Source: JBBRHF01 sp038223055
GTDB lineage: Bacteria; Actinomycetota; Actinomycetes; JACCUZ01
NCBI GenBank assembly: GCA_038223055.1
Contig: JBBRHF010000110.1
Span: 1-14,481, forward strand
Direction: 5' to 3'
DNA length: 14,481 bases
In this document: positions 1 through 8,146 of the stretch, one piece after another
Layout: the number at the start of each line of letters is the position of its first letter
Position numbering within the stretch: the first letter of the stretch is position 1
Made by a program: the position numbers and the translations under genes
The notes under the pieces: generated by a model
Databases searched by the model: none
What the model saw: only the letters and a program-made list of their open reading frames with translations
What the model was told of the DNA's origin: nothing

Positions 1-40
1 GTCCGAACAAGCGTGCGCCATGGACTACGGATGTTCGGAC
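1..40. repeat. 9-bp perfect inverted repeat at the window edge
   Basis: The first nine bases, GTCCGAACA, are the exact reverse complement of TGTTCGGAC at 32-40, with a 22-base loop. The arms may continue left of the window. It could be an intergenic hairpin or a terminator for a gene to the left. The loop is long for an intrinsic terminator and no T tract follows, so its role is uncertain. Confidence 0.4.
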
Positions 41-46
41 GTAGCG

Positions 47-131
47 AACGGGGAACGGGGAACGGGGGAACGGGGGAACGGGGGAACGGGGGAACGGGGG
101 AACGGGGGAACGGGGGAACGGGGGAACGGGG
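47..131. repeat. G-rich 8-bp tandem array (AACGGGGG)n, possible G-quadruplex
   Basis: About eleven head-to-tail units: two 7-bp units AACGGGG at 47-60, eight 8-bp units AACGGGGG at 61-124, and a final partial unit to 131. The array touches the stop codon of the leftward antiporter gene (132-134), so it lies in that transcript's 3' flank. Eight runs of five G separated by AAC on the plus strand fit the G-quadruplex pattern. For antiporter transcription the G-rich strand is the template. Open frames running through it (GERGNGGT-type repeats) are by-products of the period, not genes. Confidence 0.85.
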
Positions 132-1607
132 TCAGTCGGCCCCCTTGTCGCCGAACCAGCCGGCGAGGCGGCCCGACCGCGACAGCGCGCGCAACCTGTC
201 CTCGGTCCGGTCCCGGGCCGAGGAGGGCGCGATCACGATGAGGTCGTCGCCCACCGCGAGGGCCGTCGACGGCTCCGGCACGAACGCCTCGCCGCCGCGT
301 ACGACCAGGGTGACCGCCGCCCCCACCGGCAGCCGCAGCTCGAAGATCTCCACCCCGGACAGCTGCGAGCCGCCCGGGATGTGAACCTGCAGCACGTCGG
401 CGTCCAGGCGCATCAGCGGCGAGGACTCCACCTCGAGCTGCTCGGCCTCGCCGTGGGCCACCAGCCCGAGCCGGCGAGCCACCCAGGCCAGCGTCGGCGC
501 CTGGATCAGGGTGAACACCGCCACCAGCACGAACACGATGTTGAACAGCGCGCGCTGGCCCGGCACGGTCGAGAGCACGATCGGCACGGCGCCGCGCAGC
601 CCGGCCCAGGACAGGAACAGTCGCTCGCGCCGGCGCACGCCGAACGGCCACGTCGAGGCGAGTACGGCGAGGGGCCGGGCCACCAGCAGCAGCGCCAGCC
701 CGATCCCGAGGGCGGGCAGGATCGCCGGTCCCAGCTCGGACGGGGTGGCGAGCAGCCCGAGCATCACGAACAGCCCGATCTGGGCCAGCCACGCCACGCC
801 CTCGACGAAGCCGCGGGTCGCCGGCCGGTGCGGCAGCCGCGCGTTGCCCAGCCACAGCGCCGCCAGGTAGACCGCGAGGAAGCCGCTGGCGTGCGCGGTC
901 GCCGCGGCGCTGTAGGCGAGCACGCACAAGGCCAGCACCGCGATGGGGTAGAGGCCCGACGCGGGCAGCGCGATGCGGCGCACCCCCCACGCCCCCGCCC
1001 AGGCCACCGCGACGCCGATGGCGGCGCCGGCGGTCAGCTCGTAGGCGAGCAGGCCGAGCAGCTGCCACCAGGTCGGCGCGGAGGCGCCGGTCAGGGCGAC
1101 CACCAGGATGACGACGGGCGCGTCGTTGAAGCCCGATTCCGCCTCGAGCAGCCCGCCGAGCCGGTGCGGCAGCGGGACCCGGCGCAGCACCGAGAACACG
1201 GCGGCGGAGTCCGTCGGGGCCAGCACGGCGCCGACCAGCAGGGCCTCACGCCAGCCGACACCGTCCAGCACCAGCATGGCGCTGCCGGCCGTCACCGCGA
1301 CGGAGACGGCCACCCCCACCGTGGCCAGCACGGCCGCTGCGGGCACGGCCGGCCGGATGTGCCGCCACGTCGTCGTCAGGCCACCCTCGGCGAGGATCAC
1401 CACCAGGGCGCAGTAACCCAGCGACTTGGCCAGCTCGGCGTCGTTGAACTTCACGCCCATGACGTTCTGACCGAGCAGCAGGCCCAGGCCGAGGTAGAGC
1501 AGCAGCGAGGGCAGCCCCGAGCCGACCGACAGGCGCACCGCGGCGATGCCGACCAGCAATACCAGGGCGCCGACGAAGAGCCACAGGTCGAGTTGGTCGA
1601 CGGTCAC
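132..1607 (-). CDS. NhaP2-type K+/H+ (cation/proton) antiporter with C-terminal RCK_C domain
   Basis: Predicted integral membrane cation/proton antiporter of the CPA1 family, NhaP2/CvrA-like, exchanging cytoplasmic K+ (or Na+) for protons. The 491-residue product has about 12 hydrophobic segments over residues 1-390. It carries the transporter signatures PTDSAAVFSVLR (131-142) and ESGFNDAP (157-164), whose Asn-Asp pair is typical of the ion-binding site. Residues about 394-480 form a soluble TrkA-C/RCK_C domain, the ligand-sensing part in this group. E. coli NhaP2 is longer (about 578); actinobacterial relatives are close to this size. The GTG start at 1607 has GGGAG five bases upstream. The gene lies 30 bp behind the folate cyclo-ligase on the same strand, so the two probably share a transcript. 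Antiporter class is firm; ion specificity is inferred. Confidence 0.9.
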   Translation of the reverse strand: MTVDQLDLWLFVGALVLLVGIAAVRLSVGSGLPSLLLYLGLGLLLGQNVMGVKFNDAELAKSLGYCALVVILAEGGLTTTWRHIRPAVPAAAVLATVGVAVSVAVTAGSAMLVLDGVGWREALLVGAVLAPTDSAAVFSVLRRVPLPHRLGGLLEAESGFNDAPVVILVVALTGASAPTWWQLLGLLAYELTAGAAIGVAVAWAGAWGVRRIALPASGLYPIAVLALCVLAYSAAATAHASGFLAVYLAALWLGNARLPHRPATRGFVEGVAWLAQIGLFVMLGLLATPSELGPAILPALGIGLALLLVARPLAVLASTWPFGVRRRERLFLSWAGLRGAVPIVLSTVPGQRALFNIVFVLVAVFTLIQAPTLAWVARRLGLVAHGEAEQLEVESSPLMRLDADVLQVHIPGGSQLSGVEIFELRLPVGAAVTLVVRGGEAFVPEPSTALAVGDDLIVIAPSSARDRTEDRLRALSRSGRLAGWFGDKGAD

Positions 1608-1637
1608 GCGCGCTCCCGTCGTCGTACCTGGCCGCTT

Positions 1638-2207
1638 CTAGCAGCGCCAGACTCCTGCAGGGGTGACAGCCAGTGTGACGGACCGGTCGTGGGGCTCCGC
1701 AGGCAGCAGGGGCACCATGTCCCCGTCGTAGAGCAGCGCGATGATCGGCCGTCCGGCCGGCACCCGCGCCAGCGCCCGGTCGTAGGAGCCGCCGCCGCGC
1801 CCGAGCCGCCGACCGCCTCGGTCCACCGCCAGCGCCGGCACCACCACGGCGTCGGCCGCGGCGACCGCGTCCAGCCCCAGAGTGGGGCCCGGCGGGTGCC
1901 GCACCCCCCGCAATCCGTCGACCAGCGCGCCTCCGGCCGCGTGCACGGCCCAGTCGAGGTCGAGATCGGCCCGCAGCACCGGAAGCAGGACCCGCTGCTG
2001 GCGCGATATCAGCGACTGGAGCAGCTCAAGGGTTCCCGGTTCGGTGCCGAAGGACACATAGACAGCCACGGTGCCCGCACGGCTGATCTCCGCCAGACCG
2101 AGCAGGTGCGCCGCGATGGAGGCGTCGGCGAGCGCGCGCTGCGATGGAGTGAGGGATCCGCGACGCGCCGCCGCTTGAGCGCGGGCGTGCGCCTTGGTCA
2201 GGGTCAC
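1638..2207 (-). CDS. 5-formyltetrahydrofolate cyclo-ligase (MTHFS)
   Basis: Cytoplasmic enzyme converting 5-formyltetrahydrofolate to 5,10-methenyltetrahydrofolate with ATP, which returns the storage folate to one-carbon metabolism. At 189 residues it has normal family length. The signature DRGGRRLGRGGGSYDR (129-144) is the nucleotide/phosphate-binding loop of the family, and GTEPGT (54-59) corresponds to the conserved Glu-containing substrate segment. The start is GTG at 2207; a nearby ATG at 2218 is out of frame and soon meets a stop. No strong Shine-Dalgarno sequence is visible. The gene is divergent from the diguanylate cyclase, with 78 bp between starts, and is first in the leftward pair with the antiporter. 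From memory, the M. tuberculosis homologue Rv0992c is likewise divergent from galU, which supports orthology. Confidence 0.93.
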   Translation of the reverse strand: MTLTKAHARAQAAARRGSLTPSQRALADASIAAHLLGLAEISRAGTVAVYVSFGTEPGTLELLQSLISRQQRVLLPVLRADLDLDWAVHAAGGALVDGLRGVRHPPGPTLGLDAVAAADAVVVPALAVDRGGRRLGRGGGSYDRALARVPAGRPIIALLYDGDMVPLLPAEPHDRSVTLAVTPAGVWRC

Positions 2208-2270
2208 CGTGGCAGCATCGCAGACAGGCGTCGGGCCGATCCCGACCTCGACGGGGCGAGCACGGCGTAC

Positions 2271-2279
2271 AGGGAGGGG
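2271..2279 (+). promoter_or_regulatory. Shine-Dalgarno site that fixes the diguanylate cyclase start
   Basis: AGGGAGGGG lies eight bases before the GTG at 2286. It sets that codon as the start, although the frame is open as far back as 381. Everything upstream in that frame is antisense to the two leftward genes. Confidence 0.75.
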
Positions 2280-2285
2280 TGGACG

Positions 2286-4217
2286 GTGAGCCTGCGAGCT
2301 CGGCTCTGGCTCGTCCTAGGCGCCGTCACGCTCATCCCCGTTCTCGGCGCGATCGTCCTGCTCACGGTGGTGACTCCGCGGGTGCGAGCCGACCAGGCGG
2401 TGTCCATCCTGGCCACGAACCGCGCTGTCGTGGTCGCCCAGCTGCGCAGCAACTGCACCCTGGTGGGCCTTGCCGCGCGAGGGGCGGCGTTCGAGGCCGG
2501 CGCGGACAGCCCGCGGCGTGCGGTGGCGAGCGTTCTGACCCAGAAGTACGCCGACTACGCCGCCGTCCTCGGCTCCGGGGGGGCGGTCGTGGCGCAGGCC
2601 GGCACCCCGCCGCCGGCCGGGGCGGACCTGGTCAGCTGCTCGCGCGGGACGGCGACTGGTCCGTGGCTGGCCGAACGCGTCCCGGTGCGCGGGGTCCCCG
2701 GCGCGACGGAGGTCGTGACGGCCATCCGGCTGTCACCCGCCTACCTGGGCGGGTTGCGCAGCCAGGACAGCTTCGAGCCCGACGTCGAGATCGCCGTTCT
2801 CGCCGGCCGCCGGGTCCTGGCGGCCACGCTGGACCCGGCGACCGCACGCCAGCTGGCGTCCGCGCGGGGGGACCGGACGGGGCGGCTGTCGGTGGGCCGG
2901 TGGCTGGTGGACGTGGCCGGACCCTCGACGGGGGTGCCGTTCATCGTGGCCGTCGCCCAACCCCGGCCCCACACCGGGCTCTCGGGGGGCTTGTTCGCCA
3001 TCGGGCTCGCGCTCTCGGGCCTCGCCGGTGCCGGTGTCCTCGTGACCGTGATCGCCCGGGCCTTGACCCGGCCGCTCGACGAGCTGACCGAGGCAGCGCA
3101 ATTGGTGGCCACGGGTGACCTCGGCCCCCGCGTCGGGGGGGCGCACTCCGGCGCGGTCGGTCGCCTCGCCGAGGCCTTCGACAAGATGACCACTCAGCTG
3201 CGCCGCGACCGCGGCGCCGTCGAACAGAGCCGCGGCGACCTGCGCGACAGCCTCGAGCGGATCGGCGACACGCTCAAGAGCACCCACGACATGGACGGGC
3301 TGTTGCAGACCGTGCTCGACGCGGCGGTGGTCACCCTCCAGGCCAGGGCCGGAGTCGTGCTCTCCGGCGCGCCCGACCAGGTTCGACTGGTGGCCCAGCA
3401 TGGGCTCGGCGAGTCGGCGTCGCCCACACCGGTGGTCGTCCGGCCAGGTGTCGGCGTGCTCGGGACGGTCCTGTCGACCGGCCGGGGTGTCACGGGGCGG
3501 CTCGCCGATCTCGCGCCCACCGACACCGAGCCGGCCGACGGCGACATCCTCGCGGTGCCGCTGCGCAGCGGCGGGGCCGTCCACGGCGTCATCGCGCTCT
3601 ACAACCGCATCGACGGGCGCCCGTTCAGCGCCATCGACGCCGACGCGATGCGGACCCTCGCCGGCCAGGCCGTCATCGCGATCGACAACGTTTTGCTGCA
3701 CCAGGAGGCCGAGCGGCTGTCCACCACCGACGGGCTCACCGGGGTGTGGAACTTCCGCTACCTGTCCATGAGCCTGGCCCGGGAGATCGAGCGGTCCAGC
3801 CGGTTCCACCGGACGCTTGCCGTGCTCATGCTTGACCTGGACCATTTCAAGGCTGTCAACGACACCTACGGCCACGCGCGCGGCGACTCGGTCCTGCGCG
3901 AGATCGCCCAGCGCGTGCAGGAGCACGTCCGGGAGGTCGACATCTTCGCGCGCTACGGCGGAGAGGAGTTCGTGGTGGTGTTGCCGGAGACGACCGTCGA
4001 GGGCGCGACCCAGCTGGCCGACCGGATCTGTCAGGCCGTCCGCCGCGAGCCGTTCACCGAGCCCGGCGAGGAGCCGCTGAAGGTGACTGTGTCGATCGGC
4101 GGGGCGGCCTTCCCCCTGCACGGCTCCAGCGCGGCGACCCTGATGCGGGCCGCGGACAAGGCCCTCTACGTTGCCAAGGAGCAAGGCCGCGACTGCTTCC
4201 ACATGCCCGAGGCGTAG
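2286..4217 (+). CDS. Membrane diguanylate cyclase: sensor - HAMP - GAF - GGDEF
   Basis: Makes the second messenger c-di-GMP from two GTP. The 643-residue product has a first membrane helix (about 8-29) and an extracytoplasmic region (about 31-235) with just two cysteines, C57 and C118, which might pair. A second helix (about 236-258) is followed by HAMP (about 259-310), a GAF-like domain (about 335-475) and GGDEF (about 480-640). The active-site motif is GGEEF at 558-562, preceded by the conserved DGLTGVWNFR and LDLDHFKAVNDTYGH segments. An inhibitory I-site RxxD is present as REVD at 549-552, exactly five residues before GGEEF, so product feedback is expected. There is no EAL or HD-GYP domain. 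The input signal is unknown. The gene sits between the folate cyclo-ligase and galU, which are neighbours in mycobacteria, so it looks inserted into a conserved block. Confidence 0.92.
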   Translation: MSLRARLWLVLGAVTLIPVLGAIVLLTVVTPRVRADQAVSILATNRAVVVAQLRSNCTLVGLAARGAAFEAGADSPRRAVASVLTQKYADYAAVLGSGGAVVAQAGTPPPAGADLVSCSRGTATGPWLAERVPVRGVPGATEVVTAIRLSPAYLGGLRSQDSFEPDVEIAVLAGRRVLAATLDPATARQLASARGDRTGRLSVGRWLVDVAGPSTGVPFIVAVAQPRPHTGLSGGLFAIGLALSGLAGAGVLVTVIARALTRPLDELTEAAQLVATGDLGPRVGGAHSGAVGRLAEAFDKMTTQLRRDRGAVEQSRGDLRDSLERIGDTLKSTHDMDGLLQTVLDAAVVTLQARAGVVLSGAPDQVRLVAQHGLGESASPTPVVVRPGVGVLGTVLSTGRGVTGRLADLAPTDTEPADGDILAVPLRSGGAVHGVIALYNRIDGRPFSAIDADAMRTLAGQAVIAIDNVLLHQEAERLSTTDGLTGVWNFRYLSMSLAREIERSSRFHRTLAVLMLDLDHFKAVNDTYGHARGDSVLREIAQRVQEHVREVDIFARYGGEEFVVVLPETTVEGATQLADRICQAVRREPFTEPGEEPLKVTVSIGGAAFPLHGSSAATLMRAADKALYVAKEQGRDCFHMPEA

Positions 4218-4255
4218 CCCTGCTCGCCCGACCGAGGCGCCAGGCGCGCGGGCGC

Positions 4256-4261
4256 TAGGGT
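4256..4261 (+). promoter_or_regulatory. -10 box (TAGGGT) for a leaderless galU transcript
   Basis: TAGGGT matches the actinobacterial TANNNT -10 consensus. It ends six bases before the ATG at 4268, which places the likely transcription start at or next to the A of the start codon. No Shine-Dalgarno is needed, and no clear -35 is visible. This gives the galU operon its own promoter inside the 50-bp gap after the cyclase gene. Confidence 0.55.
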
Positions 4262-4267
4262 TCGGGC

Positions 4268-5253
<986 letters not shown>

Positions 5254-5254
<1 letters not shown>

Positions 5255-6486
5255 TGACTCCGATGATCTCCGTCGAGGAGCACCTGGCGGCGATGCTGGC
5301 GGGCATCGAGCCCGTTGCGCCGCTGGACCTGCAGCTGCTGGACGCGCACGGGTGCATCCTCGCCGAAGGCGTCCAGGCCGACGTCGACCTGCCGCCGTTC
5401 GACAACTCTGCGATGGACGGCTATGCCGTGCGCGTGGACGACGTCGCCGCGGCGACTCAGGCGTCGCCGGTGCGGCTGCCCGTGGTGGGCGATGTCGCCG
5501 CCGGCTCCCAAACGACCTACCGCGTGCAGCCGGGGCTGTGCACCCGGATCATGACCGGGGCACCGGTTCCGGCCGGGGCCGAGACCGTCGTGCCGCTGGA
5601 GTGGACCGACGAGGGGCTGGCCTCGGTGTCGGTCTTCCGGCCGGCGGGGCCAGGGGCGCACATCCGTCGCCGCGGCGAAGATGTCAGCAAGGGCGACGTG
5701 GTGCTCGCTGCCGGCGTACGTCTCGGGCCAGGGCAGATCGGCCTGCTGGCTGCGGTGGGGCGCGACCGGGTGAAGGTGCGACCTCGCCCCCGGGTGGTGA
5801 TCCTTTCCACCGGCAGCGAGCTCGTCGAGCCGGGCCATCCCACGACCACGGGCCAGATCCACGAGTCCAACTCCTACCTGCTCACCACCGCTGCGCGGGA
5901 GGCCGGGGCCACGGTCTACCGGGTCGGCATCGTCCCCGATGACGCGCGCCGGCTGATGGACTCCATCGAGGACCAGCTGATCCGTGCGGACCTCGTGCTC
6001 ACCACCGGTGGGGTCAGCGTCGGTGCCTACGACGTGGTCAAGGAGGTGCTCTCCAGGTTGGGCACCGTGCGCTTCGACCGGGTCCGGATGCAGCCGGGCA
6101 AGCCGCAGGGCTTCGGCACGGTGGGGCCGGACCAGACCCCGATCATCACCCTGCCGGGCAATCCGGTCAGCGCCTACGTGTCCTTCGAGGTGTTCGTGCG
6201 CCCGGTCATCCGGCGGATGCTTGGCGTCGAGCCGCTGCACCGCCCGTCGGTGCGGGCGCTGTGCACCGAGCCGTTGGACTCCCCGCCCGAGCGTCGGCAG
6301 TACGCCCGGGCCTGGCTGAGCGTGACCGACGGCAAGTACGTCGTGCGCCCCATCGGCGGGGCGGGCTCGCACCTGGTCGGCCCGCTCGCCCGGTCCAACG
6401 CGTTCATCGTCGTCCCCGAGGACGTCACGTCGGTGTCGGCCGGCGACGCAGTCGAGGTCATGGTGCTCGAGCGGCGGCTCTCGTGA
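5254..6486 (+). CDS. moeA: Molybdopterin molybdotransferase MoeA (gephyrin-like; candidate Glp partner of SepX/GlpR)
   Basis: Inserts molybdate into adenylated molybdopterin in the last step of molybdenum cofactor synthesis. The 410-residue product has all family landmarks: LPPFDNSAMDGYAVR, with D55 matching E. coli D59; IMTGAPVPAGAE; STGSELVEPG; TGGVSVGAYD, ending at D260 (E. coli D259); and LPGNP at 300-304. The catalytic residues I could align from memory are kept, so enzyme activity is expected. The start ATG shares one base with the galU stop; an in-frame ATG at 5263 is an alternative. No Shine-Dalgarno is visible, consistent with translational coupling. It lies in the same cluster as sepX/glpR. 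In Corynebacterium a MoeA-like protein (Glp) binds the membrane receptor GlpR and helps control division and polar growth, so a second role is possible here. Confidence 0.93.
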
Positions 6487-6965
6487 GCGGGCTGTCCCAC
6501 CTCGACGAGGCCGGCGCCGCCCGGATGGTCGATGTCTCGGCCAAGGAGGTCTCGGTGCGGACCGCGACCGCGACCGGGCGCGTGCTCGTCTCGCGGGAGG
6601 TGGTGTCGCTGCTGCGGTCGGGCGAGGTCCCCAAGGGCGATGCGCTCGCCGTCGCCCGCATCGCCGGCATCCAGGCAGCCAAGCGGACCCCGGACCTCGT
6701 CCCGCTGTGCCATCCGATCGCCATCCACGCGGTCAGCGTCGATCTCGCGGTGGGTGCCGACTCGGTGTCGGTGTCCGCTACCGTCCGCACCGCCGACCGC
6801 ACCGGCGTGGAGATGGAGGCGCTGACCTGCGTGACGGTGGCCGCACTGACCCTCATCGACATGGTCAAGGCCGTCGACCCCTGCGCCACCATCACCGATG
6901 TGCGGGTCGAGGAGAAGACCGGCGGTAAGACCGGACACTGGCTGCGTCCGGTGACGCTGCCATGA
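6483..6965 (+). CDS. moaC: Cyclic pyranopterin monophosphate synthase MoaC
   Basis: Converts the MoaA product (a cyclic dihydro-GTP) to cyclic pyranopterin monophosphate, the early pterin step of molybdenum cofactor synthesis. At 160 residues it is full length. Conserved blocks are LCHPI (75-79), the EMEALT segment (110-115), and DMVKA with D126 and K129 corresponding to the catalytic Asp and Lys of the E. coli enzyme. The GTG start overlaps the moeA stop by four bases (GTGA), and its own stop overlaps the next ATG in the same way. This choice of start trims an upstream open stretch that is only the out-of-frame end of moeA. Mycobacterial versions of this locus, as I recall them, lack moaC here. 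Confidence 0.95.
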   Translation: MSGLSHLDEAGAARMVDVSAKEVSVRTATATGRVLVSREVVSLLRSGEVPKGDALAVARIAGIQAAKRTPDLVPLCHPIAIHAVSVDLAVGADSVSVSATVRTADRTGVEMEALTCVTVAALTLIDMVKAVDPCATITDVRVEEKTGGKTGHWLRPVTLP

Positions 6966-7432
6966 GGGCGCTGGTCGTGACGGTGTCCAACCGGGTCAGT
7001 GCCGGCGTCTACAGCGACCGTGGCGGCCCGCTGCTCGTCGAGGGCCTGCGCGGCCTCGGGTTCGAGGTCGACGGACCGAGGGTCGTGCCCGACGGCGAGC
7101 CGGTGGCCGACGCGCTGCAGGCGGCGGTCGCCTCGTCGTACGACGTCGTCCTCACGACCGGCGGGACCGGCCTCACACCGCTGGACCTGACCCCGGAGAT
7201 GACCCGACGGGTGATCGAGCGCGAGGTGCCCGGGCTGGCGGAGTCGGTGCGCGCCTACGGCACGGGGCACGGGGTGCCGACCGCGGCGCTGTCCCGCGGA
7301 CTCGCCGGCACCGCAGGCTCGACCTTGATCGTCAACCTGCCGGGTTCCTCCGGCGGCGTCGCGGACGGACTCGCGGTCCTCGGGCCGGTGCTGCGGCACG
7401 CGGTCGAGCAGATCCAGGGAGGCGACCACTGA
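6962..7432 (+). CDS. MogA/MoaB-family molybdopterin-binding (adenylyltransferase) protein
   Basis: Molybdopterin-binding fold protein of the MogA/MoaB family. MogA adenylates molybdopterin before MoeA adds molybdate, so it pairs logically with the upstream moeA. The 156-residue product has the family motif TTGGTGLTPLDLTPEMT (TGGTG at 66-70), which binds the pterin phosphate, and a C-terminal LPGSSGGVADGL segment typical of the fold. The ATG overlaps the moaC stop (ATGA). The stop at 7430-7432 lies in the sequence CACTGACC, next to a strong Shine-Dalgarno (AGGGAGG at 7416-7422) that must serve the following gene. I cannot tell a true MogA from a MoaB-type paralogue by sequence alone, so no symbol is given. 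Confidence 0.9.
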   Translation: MRALVVTVSNRVSAGVYSDRGGPLLVEGLRGLGFEVDGPRVVPDGEPVADALQAAVASSYDVVLTTGGTGLTPLDLTPEMTRRVIEREVPGLAESVRAYGTGHGVPTAALSRGLAGTAGSTLIVNLPGSSGGVADGLAVLGPVLRHAVEQIQGGDH

Positions 7433-7467
7433 CCCCTGGATGGCCTGCCACGCTGTACGACGGGCGG

Positions 7468-8037
7468 GTGGGCCTGCGGCCGATCCACCGGCGCGACCAC
7501 GGCGCCTGGGTCGAGGTCCGGGCCGACAACCGCGACTGGCTGGCGGCCTGGGAAGCGACCCCGCCGCGTAATGTCGACTCCGGCGCGCCGGTGTCGTTCC
7601 GGGCGATGGTGCGCGGGCTGCTCGCTCAGGCCCGCCGCGGTCAGCTGCTTCCGTTCGCGTTGACCTATGCCGACCGGTTCGTCGGGCAGGTCACGGTCGG
7701 CGGGATCACCTGGGGCTCGCTGTGCTCCGCTCACGTCGGCTACTGGGTCGACCGGCGCGTGGCGGGGCGCGGTGTGATGCCGACGGCGGTGGCCATGATC
7801 GTCGACCACGCCTTTACCGAGGTCGGTCTGCACCGCATCGAGGTCAACATCCGGCCCGAGAACGTCGCATCGCTGCGCGTCGTCGAGAAGCTGGGTTTCC
7901 GGGACGAGGGGATCCGCAAGGGTCTGCTGCACATCGCCGGGGACTGGCGTGACCACCGGTCCTTCGCGCTGACGGCCCAGGAGGTGCCGGGTGGGTTGCT
8001 AGCCCGCTGGCACGCGCGCCTGCCGGGCGGGGCGTGA
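7468..8037 (+). CDS. RimJ-like GNAT N-acetyltransferase (start may be CTG at 7429)
   Basis: GNAT-fold acetyltransferase of the RimJ/RimL type, which use acetyl-CoA to modify protein N termini such as ribosomal proteins; the real target is unknown. The acetyl-CoA-binding motif is seen at YWVDRRVAGRGVM (92-104), followed by the RimJ-typical GLHRIEVNIRPEN and SLRVVEKLGFRDEG. From the GTG at 7468 the product is 189 residues. However, reading back in frame gives LTPGWPATLYDGR, which resembles the N terminus I recall in relatives, and AGGGAGG at 7416-7422 sits six bases before a CTG at 7429 that overlaps the previous stop. With that start the protein has 202 residues. M. tuberculosis Rv0995 (rimJ) holds the same position in its cluster. 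Confidence 0.88.
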   Translation: MGLRPIHRRDHGAWVEVRADNRDWLAAWEATPPRNVDSGAPVSFRAMVRGLLAQARRGQLLPFALTYADRFVGQVTVGGITWGSLCSAHVGYWVDRRVAGRGVMPTAVAMIVDHAFTEVGLHRIEVNIRPENVASLRVVEKLGFRDEGIRKGLLHIAGDWRDHRSFALTAQEVPGGLLARWHARLPGGA

Positions 8038-8133
8038 TCCCCGGGGAGGATGTGTGTGGGAAGACCACATCAGTCCCAGAAGCAACCTTGCGACACACCG
8101 GGCGCGGTGCGTGTCGGGAGCGGCAGGCGCGCT

Positions 8134-8139
8134 TACCGT
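8134..8139 (+). promoter_or_regulatory. -10 box (TACCGT) for a leaderless sepX transcript
   Basis: TACCGT fits TANNNT and ends seven bases before the GTG at 8147, which again predicts a leaderless mRNA. The 109-bp gap after the acetyltransferase gene is the longest in this cluster, so sepX probably has independent expression. No convincing -35 or Shine-Dalgarno is visible. Confidence 0.45.
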
Positions 8140-8146
8140 GTGACCC

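Noticed and set aside
47..131. CRISPR-like array
   Set aside because: The repeats are contiguous 7-8 bp units without spacers and no cas gene is present.
13..384. Plus-strand frame with GERGNGGT repeats
   Set aside because: The repeats come from the 8-bp tandem array and the rest is antisense to the antiporter C terminus.
381..2285. Long open frame upstream of the diguanylate cyclase, in frame with it
   Set aside because: It is antisense to the antiporter and cyclo-ligase genes, its translation is Gln/His/Arg-rich with no domain, and a strong ribosome binding site places the true start at 2286.
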